A stretch of DNA of 32,102 bases from Candidatus Aquicultor sp. (GTDB lineage: Bacteria; Actinomycetota; Aquicultoria; Aquicultorales; Aquicultoraceae), in NCBI GenBank assembly GCA_036504445.1, contig DASXVE010000025.1, positions 377,955-410,056 on the forward strand. The letters run 5' to 3'. The position numbers and the translations under genes were made by a program. This document shows, one piece after another, positions 15,955 through 24,419 of the stretch (positions within the stretch are counted from its first letter, which is position 1; each line of letters starts with the position of its first letter). The notes beneath the pieces are model-generated. The model had not been told where the DNA came from. It made no database searches and saw only the letters and a program-made list of their open reading frames with translations.

Positions 15955-16028
15955 CCAGCCACAAGCTTTTAAATCGAAACCTCCCAAAGTTTCGGCTGTC
16001 AGGAATAGCTTTGTGGCTGGTTTTTTTT
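15955..16028 (+). terminator. leader terminator or attenuator
   Basis: CCAGCCACAAGCT (15955-15967) pairs with AGCTTTGTGGCTGG (16007-16020) with one bulge, followed by eight T. The loop holds a second hairpin (CGAAAC with GTTTCG, 15975-15994) and an unpaired GGCTGTCAGG that could compete for the 5' arm. It lies about 55 bases after the Rex-controlled start and before any gene, so it can stop transcription early. I cannot match it to a known riboswitch. Confidence 0.7.
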
Positions 16029-16093
16029 ACCAATAAACGCAGTTTTCCCTCTTCAGCTATACCTTAGGTTTGCGCAACAAGAGGACTTTTACT

Positions 16094-16122
16094 TTGACAC
16101 CGCGTTCACAATCTGCTAAAAA
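16094..16122 (+). promoter_or_regulatory. second promoter upstream of the cluster
   Basis: TTGACA (16094-16099), 17 bases, TAAAAA (16117-16122), located after the leader terminator. It would give Rex-independent basal expression. A tiny open frame of seven codons after AAAGGAG (16133-16156) is probably chance. Confidence 0.5.
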
Positions 16123-16184
16123 TAAAGGAGCAATGAATAGTTTGGCCTTTATATAAGCAATCATAACTTGGATCCAGCAAACTT

Positions 16185-18248
16185 ATGGCCACGGATTTGT
16201 ATAGGCGTGATATGGTGAACGAAAAAGCAACTCAACCGGTAGTATTATTTGACAATGTGATCCGCTGGACATTGATCACAGCAGTCGCACTCTTACCTCT
16301 CCTGATGTCCCCTGTAAATGTCGATGCTTACGATCTGCCAAAAGCAACGCTTCTGTATGCGCTTGCGTTGATTGCGGGGGCAAGTTATATCAGTCGATCG
16401 TTGTTGGCTGGTAAGTTTGTTGTTAAGAGAAGCCCTCTTAACAAGCCGTTATTTGCATTTGCCGTTATGGCAACTATTGCGACAATCGTCGCACCGGTGC
16501 CGCTTATGAGCATCGTCGGCCAATATACGCGTTACGAAAATCTTCCAACCATCTACAGCCTCGTGCTATTGAGCTTTTTTGCAACCCAGTATCTATCTGA
16601 AAAACAATGGTTTAACCGTACGGTTTCATATTCTTTTATAGCATTTGGAGTAATTAGTATTTACGGGGTCCTGCAAAGTCTGGGCTTTGACATCGTAAAC
16701 TCGGTGCTGAGCGAAAAAACGCTAGCCGCTTTCGGAACCCGGGTTACCTCAACCTTGGGTAACCCCGTTTTCTTTGGTGGCTATCTGGCAATTATGCTGC
16801 CGATTCTTTTCAATTACCTCATCGATGACGAGAACCTTCCGTTTATGCCAAAATCAGTTATAGGCACGTTGATGGTTCTCGGGATAACAGGTCTAGCCAT
16901 CTCTGGAACACGAGGCGCTTGGGCCGCAGCAATTATTGGCATAATCGTTATTACCATACTACGGCGCGATCAGTTGGCCAAAGCGGCCGGCACAGCATTT
17001 GCAATGCTCGTTTTCGGTATTGCTTTTATGCTGCTTGTGTTATCGCTCGCCGGTCCAAATATTGCTCAGAATCAGCTGGCTTCAATCAAGGATAGGTTGG
17101 TAACTTCGGCAGATTTATCGCAGGGCTCGGCAGTAAGCCGGCTAGAAAACTGGAAGTTGGCGGTTAATATGATTTCAATCCGCCCGCTCGGAGGTTATGG
17201 TCCCGATCAGATGCAGCTTTGGTCGGGCGCGTTCATGTCATTAAAGCAAGCGCAACTTGAGCCGAATACGGTACCCGATAGGGCGCATAATATATTTTTA
17301 CAGGCGGCAGTGAATGGTGGCGCTGTTAACCTAATCGTATACCTATGGATCTTTGCCATCATTATCATTTCCCTTGCACGTGCGCTAAAACGCCGGAATG
17401 GTTCACGCGGCTATGTGCTCGGCATCTCAGGCGCGTTTGCAGCGTATATCATACAGGGTTTTAGCGGAATTGATATTATCGGCATTACTCCAATGGTATG
17501 GATAATGGCTGGGGCCGTCGTAGGCATCGCTGCATATGATGCGCCGGAGCGTGTTCTCGTAACGTGGCCGTTTAAACGTTATGTGGAAGCTATCGCGGTT
17601 ACCTTCCTGGTAGCATCAGCGCTCATTGTCTTAGCTGCACGACCGGTAATCGCCGATTCTTACTATTATGATGGTGTGCTCAGCCGCTACTATGGGCATA
17701 CGGACCGAACAATCGCATCATTTACAAATGCGATCAATCTGAACCCATACCGAGGGCAATATCGTGCAGACCTCTCTGCCGTCCTTATGGCTCAAGGCAA
17801 TACGCTCAACAATCCGGCCATTATGGACAAAGCATTAGTACTAGCGGACGAAGGCTTGCGCTATAATCATGAGGACGCCACACTGATGCTCGCAGCGGCC
17901 AGCATATATCGGTTATATGCATCGATGGTAAAAGACGAGGCGATGATAGGGCAAGCGGAGAGCTTTTACAGCTCCGCAATGAACAAGGCACCGTATGATA
18001 TCAATCCAAGAAGAGGTTTGCTTGGTCTACGCATGCTTTTGGAAGCCTATACGGATGCAATAGAGCAAGCAAATACAATTCTTCAAATCGATCCTAACGA
18101 TTCGGACGTCAAATTCCGCCTGGCCCAGGCTTATGAAAAGACAGGTAAAGTCGGGCGCGCTAAACTTATATACCAAGATCTGTTGCAAAAGAATCCTAAC
18201 CAGCAGGATGTTAAAGACGCCCTCAACAACATCGGCAAAAACCAGTAG
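16185..18248 (+). CDS. O-antigen-ligase-like membrane protein with C-terminal TPR
   Basis: A 687-residue polytopic protein with roughly ten to twelve membrane helices (about 25-480) and a C-terminal tetratricopeptide region (about 490-687). Wzy_C-type signatures are visible: TSTLGNPVFFGGYLAIMLP, SGTRGAWAAA, a long outer loop with SRLENWKLAVNMI and GGYGPDQM, and PDRAHNIFLQAAVNGG. The family includes WaaL O-antigen ligases, Wzy polymerases and PglL-type protein glycosyltransferases that move lipid-linked glycan onto an acceptor outside the cytoplasm. The fused TPR is common in environmental members and may bind the acceptor protein. The start (ATG 16185 or 16212) is uncertain, as neither has a strong ribosome site. 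It leads a four-gene plus-strand cluster and has a paralogue at the other end. Glycan transfer to the cytochromes is inference. Confidence 0.85.
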   Translation: MATDLYRRDMVNEKATQPVVLFDNVIRWTLITAVALLPLLMSPVNVDAYDLPKATLLYALALIAGASYISRSLLAGKFVVKRSPLNKPLFAFAVMATIATIVAPVPLMSIVGQYTRYENLPTIYSLVLLSFFATQYLSEKQWFNRTVSYSFIAFGVISIYGVLQSLGFDIVNSVLSEKTLAAFGTRVTSTLGNPVFFGGYLAIMLPILFNYLIDDENLPFMPKSVIGTLMVLGITGLAISGTRGAWAAAIIGIIVITILRRDQLAKAAGTAFAMLVFGIAFMLLVLSLAGPNIAQNQLASIKDRLVTSADLSQGSAVSRLENWKLAVNMISIRPLGGYGPDQMQLWSGAFMSLKQAQLEPNTVPDRAHNIFLQAAVNGGAVNLIVYLWIFAIIIISLARALKRRNGSRGYVLGISGAFAAYIIQGFSGIDIIGITPMVWIMAGAVVGIAAYDAPERVLVTWPFKRYVEAIAVTFLVASALIVLAARPVIADSYYYDGVLSRYYGHTDRTIASFTNAINLNPYRGQYRADLSAVLMAQGNTLNNPAIMDKALVLADEGLRYNHEDATLMLAAASIYRLYASMVKDEAMIGQAESFYSSAMNKAPYDINPRRGLLGLRMLLEAYTDAIEQANTILQIDPNDSDVKFRLAQAYEKTGKVGRAKLIYQDLLQKNPNQQDVKDALNNIGKNQ

Positions 18249-18356
18249 GACCAACCAATTAACAATGCGATGCGATAGCATATCAAGAACGCCAAGCTTG
18301 AGGTTCAGCCTAACATGCATCATAATTGGCTTGGAATAAATATATTAAGGGTTTAA

Positions 18357-19370
18357 ATGGTTAGAGCGAAAACCAAAAGCCATTTTTTTTCAGATATCAG
18401 GGGCCAGGTCACAGCAATAATCGTTCTTGCAATCTCGTTTTTTTTGTTTGCAGGTATTTCAATCCAATTCTTTGCTGAACGGGGCACCCCTTGCACTGCA
18501 TGCCATGCGACCCGACAAGAAACGGCAACATGGAAAACATCTCCGCACCGTAATATCTCGTGTCTTTCCTGTCACCAAGACCCCGGATACTTAGCATTGG
18601 TGCAACTTGAGCTTAAAACGACACAAAACTTCACTTCCTGGCTGTTTAACGCATATCAGGACCCGATCGTCGCCCAGGTAAAAGACCAGAACTGTTTGAA
18701 ATGCCATGACCGGGAAATCCAAGATACAATTATCAGCAAAGGCATCCGCATGAGCCATAAAGAGGTCGCAATATATAAATGCACTTCTTGCCACGCGAGT
18801 GTTGCACATGAGATGTCAAACCGCGTGCGCAACTACCCCGATATGGACAGCTGTGCCAGCTGTCATAACTTCAACCAAGGTGATGTTGCTTGCGAGAAGT
18901 GCCATCCGCAGAAAACACAGGCGGAAGAACTTTATAATAAAGGGCCGTGGAAGGTAACACACGGTCCGGATTGGCAAACCGCACACGGCATGGGCGATCC
19001 CAAAACCTGCCAAACATGCCATGATACAAAATTCTGTATGAGTTGCCATAAAAGTGAAGTACCGCATACCGAGCCCTGGTCGTATTTGCATGGGCAGGCC
19101 GCAAAGGTCAATGTAGATGGTTGCTATCAGTGTCACAGAAAGAGTCTGTGCACGGATTGTCACCGTCTCGATATGCCGCATCCCGCAAATTTTCTGCAAA
19201 AACACGAGTTTGTCGTTAAAGACCACGGCTACGAACTCTGCTGGCGCTGTCACAATCAGCAAGATTGTGTAACGTGCCACTTCAGTGCAGCTCATCCAAA
19301 TACTCCTGGAAGCAGATTTGCGCCTAAAGACTTTAAAGGATACGGCGGCATTGGATCGAGTGGACTATAG
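18357..19370 (+). CDS. membrane-anchored 12-haem c-type cytochrome
   Basis: A 337-residue protein with one N-terminal anchor (about 17-40) and twelve CXXCH motifs in the exported part: CTACH, CLSCH, CLRCH-like CLKCH, CTSCH, CASCH, CEKCH, CQTCH, CMSCH, CYQCH, CTDCH, CWRCH and CVTCH. The first part resembles the NapC/NirT tetrahaem anchor family, which takes electrons from the quinol pool; the last six motifs form three close pairs (for example CQTCH-DTKF-CMSCH). Additional His residues (for example SPHRN, RMSHKE) can be distal ligands. The ATG at 18357 has AAGGG upstream. It lies about 110 bases after the ligase-like gene and 28 before a second cytochrome with the same layout. A role in moving electrons from the membrane outward is likely; the terminal acceptor is not known. 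Confidence 0.93.
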   Translation: MVRAKTKSHFFSDIRGQVTAIIVLAISFFLFAGISIQFFAERGTPCTACHATRQETATWKTSPHRNISCLSCHQDPGYLALVQLELKTTQNFTSWLFNAYQDPIVAQVKDQNCLKCHDREIQDTIISKGIRMSHKEVAIYKCTSCHASVAHEMSNRVRNYPDMDSCASCHNFNQGDVACEKCHPQKTQAEELYNKGPWKVTHGPDWQTAHGMGDPKTCQTCHDTKFCMSCHKSEVPHTEPWSYLHGQAAKVNVDGCYQCHRKSLCTDCHRLDMPHPANFLQKHEFVVKDHGYELCWRCHNQQDCVTCHFSAAHPNTPGSRFAPKDFKGYGGIGSSGL

Positions 19371-19398
19371 GCATGAAAGGTTGCGGTTGATTACGTAA

Positions 19399-20685
19399 AT
19401 GTTAATGGGTCAGTTACAGCTTCTAGCGACAAATCTATATGTTACATATATCGCTGCGGTGTCTGACGATTCGCTCTTTTCGCGCTTGTTTGGCGATTTA
19501 ACTAATTGGCGTCGCAACAAGAAACTGTTGGCTACCGCCCTCGAAAATACTAAAACTTATTTTTCTAATCCACGACGCTACTCGCGCGAAGTTGTCACCA
19601 TCATCGCTGCAATAATTTTAAGCCTGTTAGTTGTTGCGCTGCTTGTTATGGTTTTCCTATCAATAAAGAGACAGTATGCCATACGTAGGGCAGCGAAACG
19701 AGTGCGCAGGAAGCTGTCGAAAGAAGAGATCACGCGTCGAACCGTAACAACCTGTAGTATCTTGGGCATCATTCTCATTTTGCTTACGGTCGGCACAGCG
19801 CAACCTAGTTTATGCGCGCGCTGCCACGAAACCCAGAAAAGCGTATCGGAGTGGGAGACCTCCTCTCACAAGACTGTCGGCTGTCTCAGCTGTCATTATG
19901 AGCCTGGACTTATTGGTTATGCTTTGGGCACCACAAACGGAGTGAGCAATATGCTTACGCATTTCATAGATGCCAACCCTCCGGTGCAAGGAGCGGTAAC
20001 AAACAGCTCTTGCCTGCGATGTCATGACGATATTTTCAACCGCATCGTTGTCGACGAGCGTGAAATTCGTGTACGTCACAAGGATCTAATTACAGGAGGA
20101 CTAGCCTGTACGAGCTGCCATGCGCAAGTTGCGCATAAAACAGAAACCGGCGATACCTTTGCCATGAACATCTGCGTCGGCTGCCATACTAATACCAGCA
20201 AGACCGCAAGCTCAAAATGCTCTACTTGTCATCAACAAGATATTGCCTATAAGCCCGGACGCACACTCGATGACTGGCCGAAACAAAAAGGTCTGGGTGT
20301 AACTTGTACGGGTTGCCATAAGCAAGCAACAACAGCAAGCTGTGTTCGCTGCCATGGGCTTGAACTTCCGCACTCGGCCGAATTTCGGAAGAAACATGCG
20401 ATGCGCGCTGCAGAAACCAAAGGCGAGCTTTGCTTCAAATGTCACTGGAATAGCAAAATGAGCCAAAGAAGAATGTGCGGGTGTCATGACGCCCAAGGCG
20501 AAATCCACCCCGCACCTGAAATCTGGTATTACCAGCACCAATCTGAAGCTAGGATTAACGGCATATCCTGTAACTGCCACGCTACAACCTTCTGCGCAAG
20601 ATGTCATGACGATGCAAAGGCCGTCTATCCGAAGGGTAGCACGGGTGATGACCAGATGCACGGCGGCTGGCAAACCGGCTTCTAA
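19399..20685 (+). CDS. membrane multihaem cytochrome with two CXCH motifs
   Basis: A 428-residue paralogue of the preceding cytochrome. The N-terminus is longer, with two membrane helices (about 64-87 and 113-135) joined by a basic cytoplasmic loop. The exported part has ten CXXCH motifs (CARCH, CLSCH, CLRCH, CTSCH, CVGCH, CSTCH, CTGCH, CVRCH, CFKCH and a final CARCH). Two further sites, where the sister protein has normal motifs, read CGCH (after RRM) and CNCH (after GIS), with a single residue between the cysteines. Codons confirm both (TGC GGG TGT CAT; TGT AAC TGC CAC). So the twelve-site plan is kept but two sites are unusual. The start is weakly supported; ATG 19399 and 19405 are alternatives. 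The next gene is the second ligase-like protein. Confidence 0.92.
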   Translation: MLMGQLQLLATNLYVTYIAAVSDDSLFSRLFGDLTNWRRNKKLLATALENTKTYFSNPRRYSREVVTIIAAIILSLLVVALLVMVFLSIKRQYAIRRAAKRVRRKLSKEEITRRTVTTCSILGIILILLTVGTAQPSLCARCHETQKSVSEWETSSHKTVGCLSCHYEPGLIGYALGTTNGVSNMLTHFIDANPPVQGAVTNSSCLRCHDDIFNRIVVDEREIRVRHKDLITGGLACTSCHAQVAHKTETGDTFAMNICVGCHTNTSKTASSKCSTCHQQDIAYKPGRTLDDWPKQKGLGVTCTGCHKQATTASCVRCHGLELPHSAEFRKKHAMRAAETKGELCFKCHWNSKMSQRRMCGCHDAQGEIHPAPEIWYYQHQSEARINGISCNCHATTFCARCHDDAKAVYPKGSTGDDQMHGGWQTGF

Positions 20686-20727
20686 CTTATACTTTGAATT
20701 GACCTTAGGGGTGAATAGCAATAATAC

Positions 20728-22743
20728 ATGAGTAAAAATGCAAGAAACGCCGGGCGACGAGAATCGGTTTCCAACCCACTATTGCTACCGCTTGCAATAA
20801 CTCTGGCGCTGCTGCCGGTCATCATGTTTCCCTACATGGCGGACACGTATGCGCTTCCAAAGGCTACGTTCCTGTATGTTGCCACCCTTACCTTGTTCTC
20901 TTTATACGTCATACAAGCGTTTCGAGCAGGTGAATTTGTGATTTACCGGTCACCGCTAGATCTCCCGGTTGTTCTCTTCCTTCTTGTGACATTTTTAGCC
21001 GTGCTATTTTCAGGCGCCCCTGTCCTAAGCATACTTGGCAAATACAGAAGATATGAGGGCTTACTCTCGCTGTTATGCTACGGCGCCCTGTATTTTTTCG
21101 CCGTGCAATCGGTACGCACTAAGCAGCATTTTGAGAAACTTGTCTCGGTGCTGGCCATTGGCATGGCACCGGTTGTGTTGTACGGCACGGCCCAGGCTAT
21201 CGGTATCGATTTCCCTTCGGTAGTAAGATTTGAGTCGCGTGTCCACTCCAGCCTGGGCAATCCGATTCTGCTGGGTTCGTACCTCGTAATAATGCTTCCC
21301 TTGCTTATCTCATTTATCCGCAATGTCGAACAAGAGAAATGGAAAGTATTTGCCGGGGCCCTGGTGCTTCTCGGTACCATCAACCTCATTTATACCGAAT
21401 CACGCGGTGCTTGGCTTGGCGTTGTCGCAGCGCTTGCAGGTGCGTTTGCAATCCGTGCGATTCAAAACTTTAGAAGCACCAAGCAACGCCGCAAACGGCA
21501 AAAAAACGTAGAGACAAAAAATAAAACCCTTATCATTGGTGTTATTGGCGTCATCGCCCTAGCGTTTATAATCTCGCTTGTGTTAACCCCAGCCAACCAC
21601 TTCAGCCAGCGGCTGACATCAACGTTTGTCGTCACCGAAGGCTCCGCGGCAACCCGAATAGAGACGTGGAAAGCGGCCACCAGGATGATCGCCGACCGAC
21701 CGGTCCTCGGCTACGGGCCAGAGCAAATCGGGTACTGGTTCCCAACATACAAAACAGCTCGCCATGTGATGCTTGACCCAAACGGCATGGCGGATAGAGC
21801 CCATAATGAGTTCTTACAAATTGCCGTTGATGCCGGCTTACCAGGCCTCTTCTTATACATCTGGTTATTTGCGGTTGCCCTTTGGATAGCAATAAAACGA
21901 GGCGCCTCGAAACAGAAACCATATCTCATGGGAATCTCTGCGGCGCTTATAGGGTATATCGTACAGGCACAAACGGGCATATCCGCTCTATTTATTGCGC
22001 CGCTCGTATGGTCGCTACTCGCAATATCGATCAACTTGAGCGCGCCGCACAATACGCTCAAGAAACTGGCCATACCGATCCCAAAATGGGTCAAAGCTCA
22101 GGTTGTTATTCCGGTTGTATTGCTTGCGAGTTTCGCGCTGGCGGCAATCTCCATTTTGCCGGTTGCCGCCGACCTTGATTCTTATAAAGGCCAACGGCTT
22201 GCCCACACAGGCGCTATAGATGACGCGTCGAAGAAGTTCGAAATGGCAATCAAGCTTTTCCCTTATCAGGCACAGTACGAGAAGGACGCTACCGAATTCT
22301 ACCTTGATTATGCGTCGTACACACAAAATAGTATTTTTGCACGCCGGGCTGCTCTTATTGCCCAGCAAGGTCTCGCCTATAACGCCCGAAATTTTGAGCT
22401 GCTCTATTATGTTGGCGAAACCAATTTGCTTGCCTACCGGCTTACGAGTGATGATATGGCGCTCTCGGATGCCGAGCGTTATTACAATCAAGTGGAAAAT
22501 ATCTGGCCGGGGCAAACTCTGGTCAAACGTAAACTCTTTGATATAGCGCTACTGAGAGACAATCAGAAACGCGCGGAAGAATTGGCGCGGAAGATCGCCG
22601 ATATGGGTCAAGCCGATCCGAATCTTTATTACTCGCTCGCAACATACGCGCAAAAACACGGCGATAGCAAAACTGCTAGCCGGTATTTCCAGAAAGTCCA
22701 GCAACTTGACCCTGAATTCTTGTTAAAAATGCGGAGTAATTAG
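20728..22743 (+). CDS. second O-antigen-ligase-like protein with C-terminal TPR
   Basis: A 671-residue paralogue of the first ligase-like protein. Corresponding motifs are HSSLGNPILLGSYLVIMLP, TESRGAWLGV, TRIETWKAATRMIADRPVLGYGPEQIG and ADRAHNEFLQIAVDAG, in the same order, followed by TPR-like helices (about 490-671; KFEMAIKLFPYQAQYEKDATEFY, ASRYFQKVQQLDPEF). A cytoplasmic loop rich in Arg and Lys (about 245-270) is longer than in the paralogue. The family moves glycans from lipid carriers to acceptors on the outer face of the membrane. It closes the cluster and converges with the GGDEF gene, with three bases between their stops. Two diverged copies around two diverged cytochromes suggest each enzyme may be matched to one cytochrome; this is inference. 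Confidence 0.85.
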   Translation: MSKNARNAGRRESVSNPLLLPLAITLALLPVIMFPYMADTYALPKATFLYVATLTLFSLYVIQAFRAGEFVIYRSPLDLPVVLFLLVTFLAVLFSGAPVLSILGKYRRYEGLLSLLCYGALYFFAVQSVRTKQHFEKLVSVLAIGMAPVVLYGTAQAIGIDFPSVVRFESRVHSSLGNPILLGSYLVIMLPLLISFIRNVEQEKWKVFAGALVLLGTINLIYTESRGAWLGVVAALAGAFAIRAIQNFRSTKQRRKRQKNVETKNKTLIIGVIGVIALAFIISLVLTPANHFSQRLTSTFVVTEGSAATRIETWKAATRMIADRPVLGYGPEQIGYWFPTYKTARHVMLDPNGMADRAHNEFLQIAVDAGLPGLFLYIWLFAVALWIAIKRGASKQKPYLMGISAALIGYIVQAQTGISALFIAPLVWSLLAISINLSAPHNTLKKLAIPIPKWVKAQVVIPVVLLASFALAAISILPVAADLDSYKGQRLAHTGAIDDASKKFEMAIKLFPYQAQYEKDATEFYLDYASYTQNSIFARRAALIAQQGLAYNARNFELLYYVGETNLLAYRLTSDDMALSDAERYYNQVENIWPGQTLVKRKLFDIALLRDNQKRAEELARKIADMGQADPNLYYSLATYAQKHGDSKTASRYFQKVQQLDPEFLLKMRSN

Positions 22744-22746
22744 CGC

Positions 22747-24084
22747 TTATCCACAGGTCTCTTCATAGCAACACACTAAGTTTTTACCGCGCTGCTTGCT
22801 GACGTAAAGGGCTGTGCTAACCGCGTTCATGAGTTCATCTACGTTTTCGCCGAGGCTTGGAAACTCGGCAATGCCAATGCTGACGGAAAGCTGCATTTCC
22901 TTGTCGTCTTTTTCGATAATGGAATCGTTAACGGCACGACGAATCCGGTTGGCCAAAACGGATGCCTGCGTGCAACTGGTGCTTGGCAAGATCAAGACAA
23001 ACTCATCGCCGCCGTACCGCGCTTTGTAATCGGTCAGACGCGAACATGCGGTAATAGTGGTAGCCACCCTTTTGATCGCCCTATCCCCTTCTACGTGACC
23101 GAACCAATCGTTGATACTGTTGAGATTGTCGATGTCCATCAGAACTACGGCGAAATAACCGCCGTACCGCTGCGCCCTGTTTACCTCTAACTCGAGTGCC
23201 GAGAAGAAGTGCTTGATATTAAATAGACCTGTCAGTGGATCGGTTATGGAAAGTTCTTCATTCTTCTCGATAAGAAGCGCTTTTTGAAGCGCAAGCGTAG
23301 CTTGGCTGGAAAATACAGTGAAGCGGTCGATCTCTGCCACAGTAAAATGACGCGGTTTAAAATCGCCGACAAAGAGAAGCCCGATCACTTCACCGCCCTC
23401 ACGCAAAGTCGCCGCTAAAACCGATATCGTTCCCTCGTTCATTACGGGGTTATCAAAGAGCGGCTCGTCATTGATATCAAGGATATGTAGCGGCGCATCA
23501 TTATCTAGTAGCTGTTCGGTGATCCCGCCCGGTTGAAGCTCCCAGACAGTCTCTTCGATTTCCTTCGAATAGCCGATCGCCTCTGCAAGCCTGCATGTTT
23601 CGGTCCGTTCGTTGAATATAATGAGGCTACCGGCGGCGCAATGGGTCACCGCAAGTGCACTATCAACGATGGCATGGTAAATGTCCGCGCTTTTCTTATG
23701 CGTTGAGAATTCGCGGCCGACCGATGCGATGTCGATCGTATTCGCCGCGGCGCTGGCTAAATCATCCGCAAGCGCCCTGATTGTATCCGCGCAAGCATCT
23801 CGAATCACGGTGACGTTCTCCAGCCCCGGGATACCGGAAATGCCGGCGGCGACTTCGGTAAGATCAACGATAACATCCACATCACCTATTGATGGCAGCT
23901 GCTCGATTCGATCAAATACAGGCACGTTAAGGTCCCGGACGCACTCGGATTCTACTCCATTGCGCTGGGGGTCGCATAAACCAACGATGGTGCTTGATGA
24001 GCACACATTAAGTGTTGATGCGAGCTTGACGGCATCACTACCAGTGCCAATTACAGCGATGCGAAGCGAGTTTTTGCCTTTCAT
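22747..24084 (-). CDS. Rossmann-GAF-GGDEF diguanylate cyclase
   Basis: A 445-residue protein. Residues about 6-120 form a Rossmann-like domain (LRIAVIGTGSDAVKLASTLN, then VGLCDP and DVDVIVDLT) like the nucleotide-binding half of Gfo/Idh/MocA dehydrogenases. A GAF domain follows (about 140-275), then a short linker helix and a GGDEF domain (about 280-440) with active motif RYGGDEF and an inhibitory-site RxxD (RLTD) five residues before it. It should therefore make cyclic di-GMP with product inhibition, controlled by a dinucleotide or small ligand. No transmembrane helix is seen. The ATG at 24084 is preceded by a G-rich stretch; a GTG at 24099 is an alternative. Upstream, CTATACC is repeated directly at 24164-24181. 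It converges on the cytochrome cluster. Confidence 0.9.
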   Translation of the reverse strand: MKGKNSLRIAVIGTGSDAVKLASTLNVCSSSTIVGLCDPQRNGVESECVRDLNVPVFDRIEQLPSIGDVDVIVDLTEVAAGISGIPGLENVTVIRDACADTIRALADDLASAAANTIDIASVGREFSTHKKSADIYHAIVDSALAVTHCAAGSLIIFNERTETCRLAEAIGYSKEIEETVWELQPGGITEQLLDNDAPLHILDINDEPLFDNPVMNEGTISVLAATLREGGEVIGLLFVGDFKPRHFTVAEIDRFTVFSSQATLALQKALLIEKNEELSITDPLTGLFNIKHFFSALELEVNRAQRYGGYFAVVLMDIDNLNSINDWFGHVEGDRAIKRVATTITACSRLTDYKARYGGDEFVLILPSTSCTQASVLANRIRRAVNDSIIEKDDKEMQLSVSIGIAEFPSLGENVDELMNAVSTALYVSKQRGKNLVCCYEETCG

Positions 24085-24260
24085 AGTATGTACCCCCACT
24101 GGTTTCCGTAATATCTGCCTTAAGGAAAAGTATCGTCTTTTTCTATAGAAATATTTAGCACTACTATACCAATCCTATACCATGAACACCAGGAGAAGTG
24201 GTCAAAGGGCAAGCACCGGTATTTATATGACGGTTACCGCTTACTGGGGGGCCGTCTTAT

Positions 24261-24419
24261 TCATCGTGTGAGCTTGCAACCCGCACATCCGCCGCTGCAG
24301 AGCTTCGCCGCAGGCAGGCTTCGTGCACATCGAGGACACATGGTTATAAATATATTATTAGTGGTAAAGCCGCATGTTTCACATGCGCGCAGCTCGTTCT
24401 TTTTACTGTCGCATTTCAT
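24261..24419 (-). CDS. 52-residue Cys-rich zinc-ribbon-like protein downstream of feoB
   Basis: The feoB stop codon is followed with no gap by ATG AAA TGC. The 52-residue product has eight cysteines: C3, a CETC knuckle (13-16), a CPRC knuckle (28-31) and C41-x3-C45-x2-C48 near the basic C-terminus (KLTR). Two CX2C knuckles 11 residues apart fit a zinc ribbon or rubredoxin-like fold. Many feo operons end with a small protein (FeoC or a Cys-rich FeoB-associated protein) that may sense iron or an iron-sulphur cluster; this one could play that part, but it does not look like classical FeoC with its winged helix. The coupling to feoB and the Cys spacing support a real gene. Downstream, 24085-24260 holds only the GGDEF promoter region and a weak GACGG/CCGTC repeat. 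Confidence 0.7.
   Translation of the reverse strand: MKCDSKKNELRACETCGFTTNNIFITMCPRCARSLPAAKLCSGGCAGCKLTR

Noticed and set aside
16133-16156. Seven-codon leader peptide after AAAGGAG
   Set aside because: The ribosome site is only two bases from the ATG and the peptide has no regulatory run of codons.
24182-24271. 29-codon plus-strand frame after the GGDEF promoter
   Set aside because: No ribosome site, no sequence character of a small protein, and it overlaps the better supported Cys-rich gene on the other strand.
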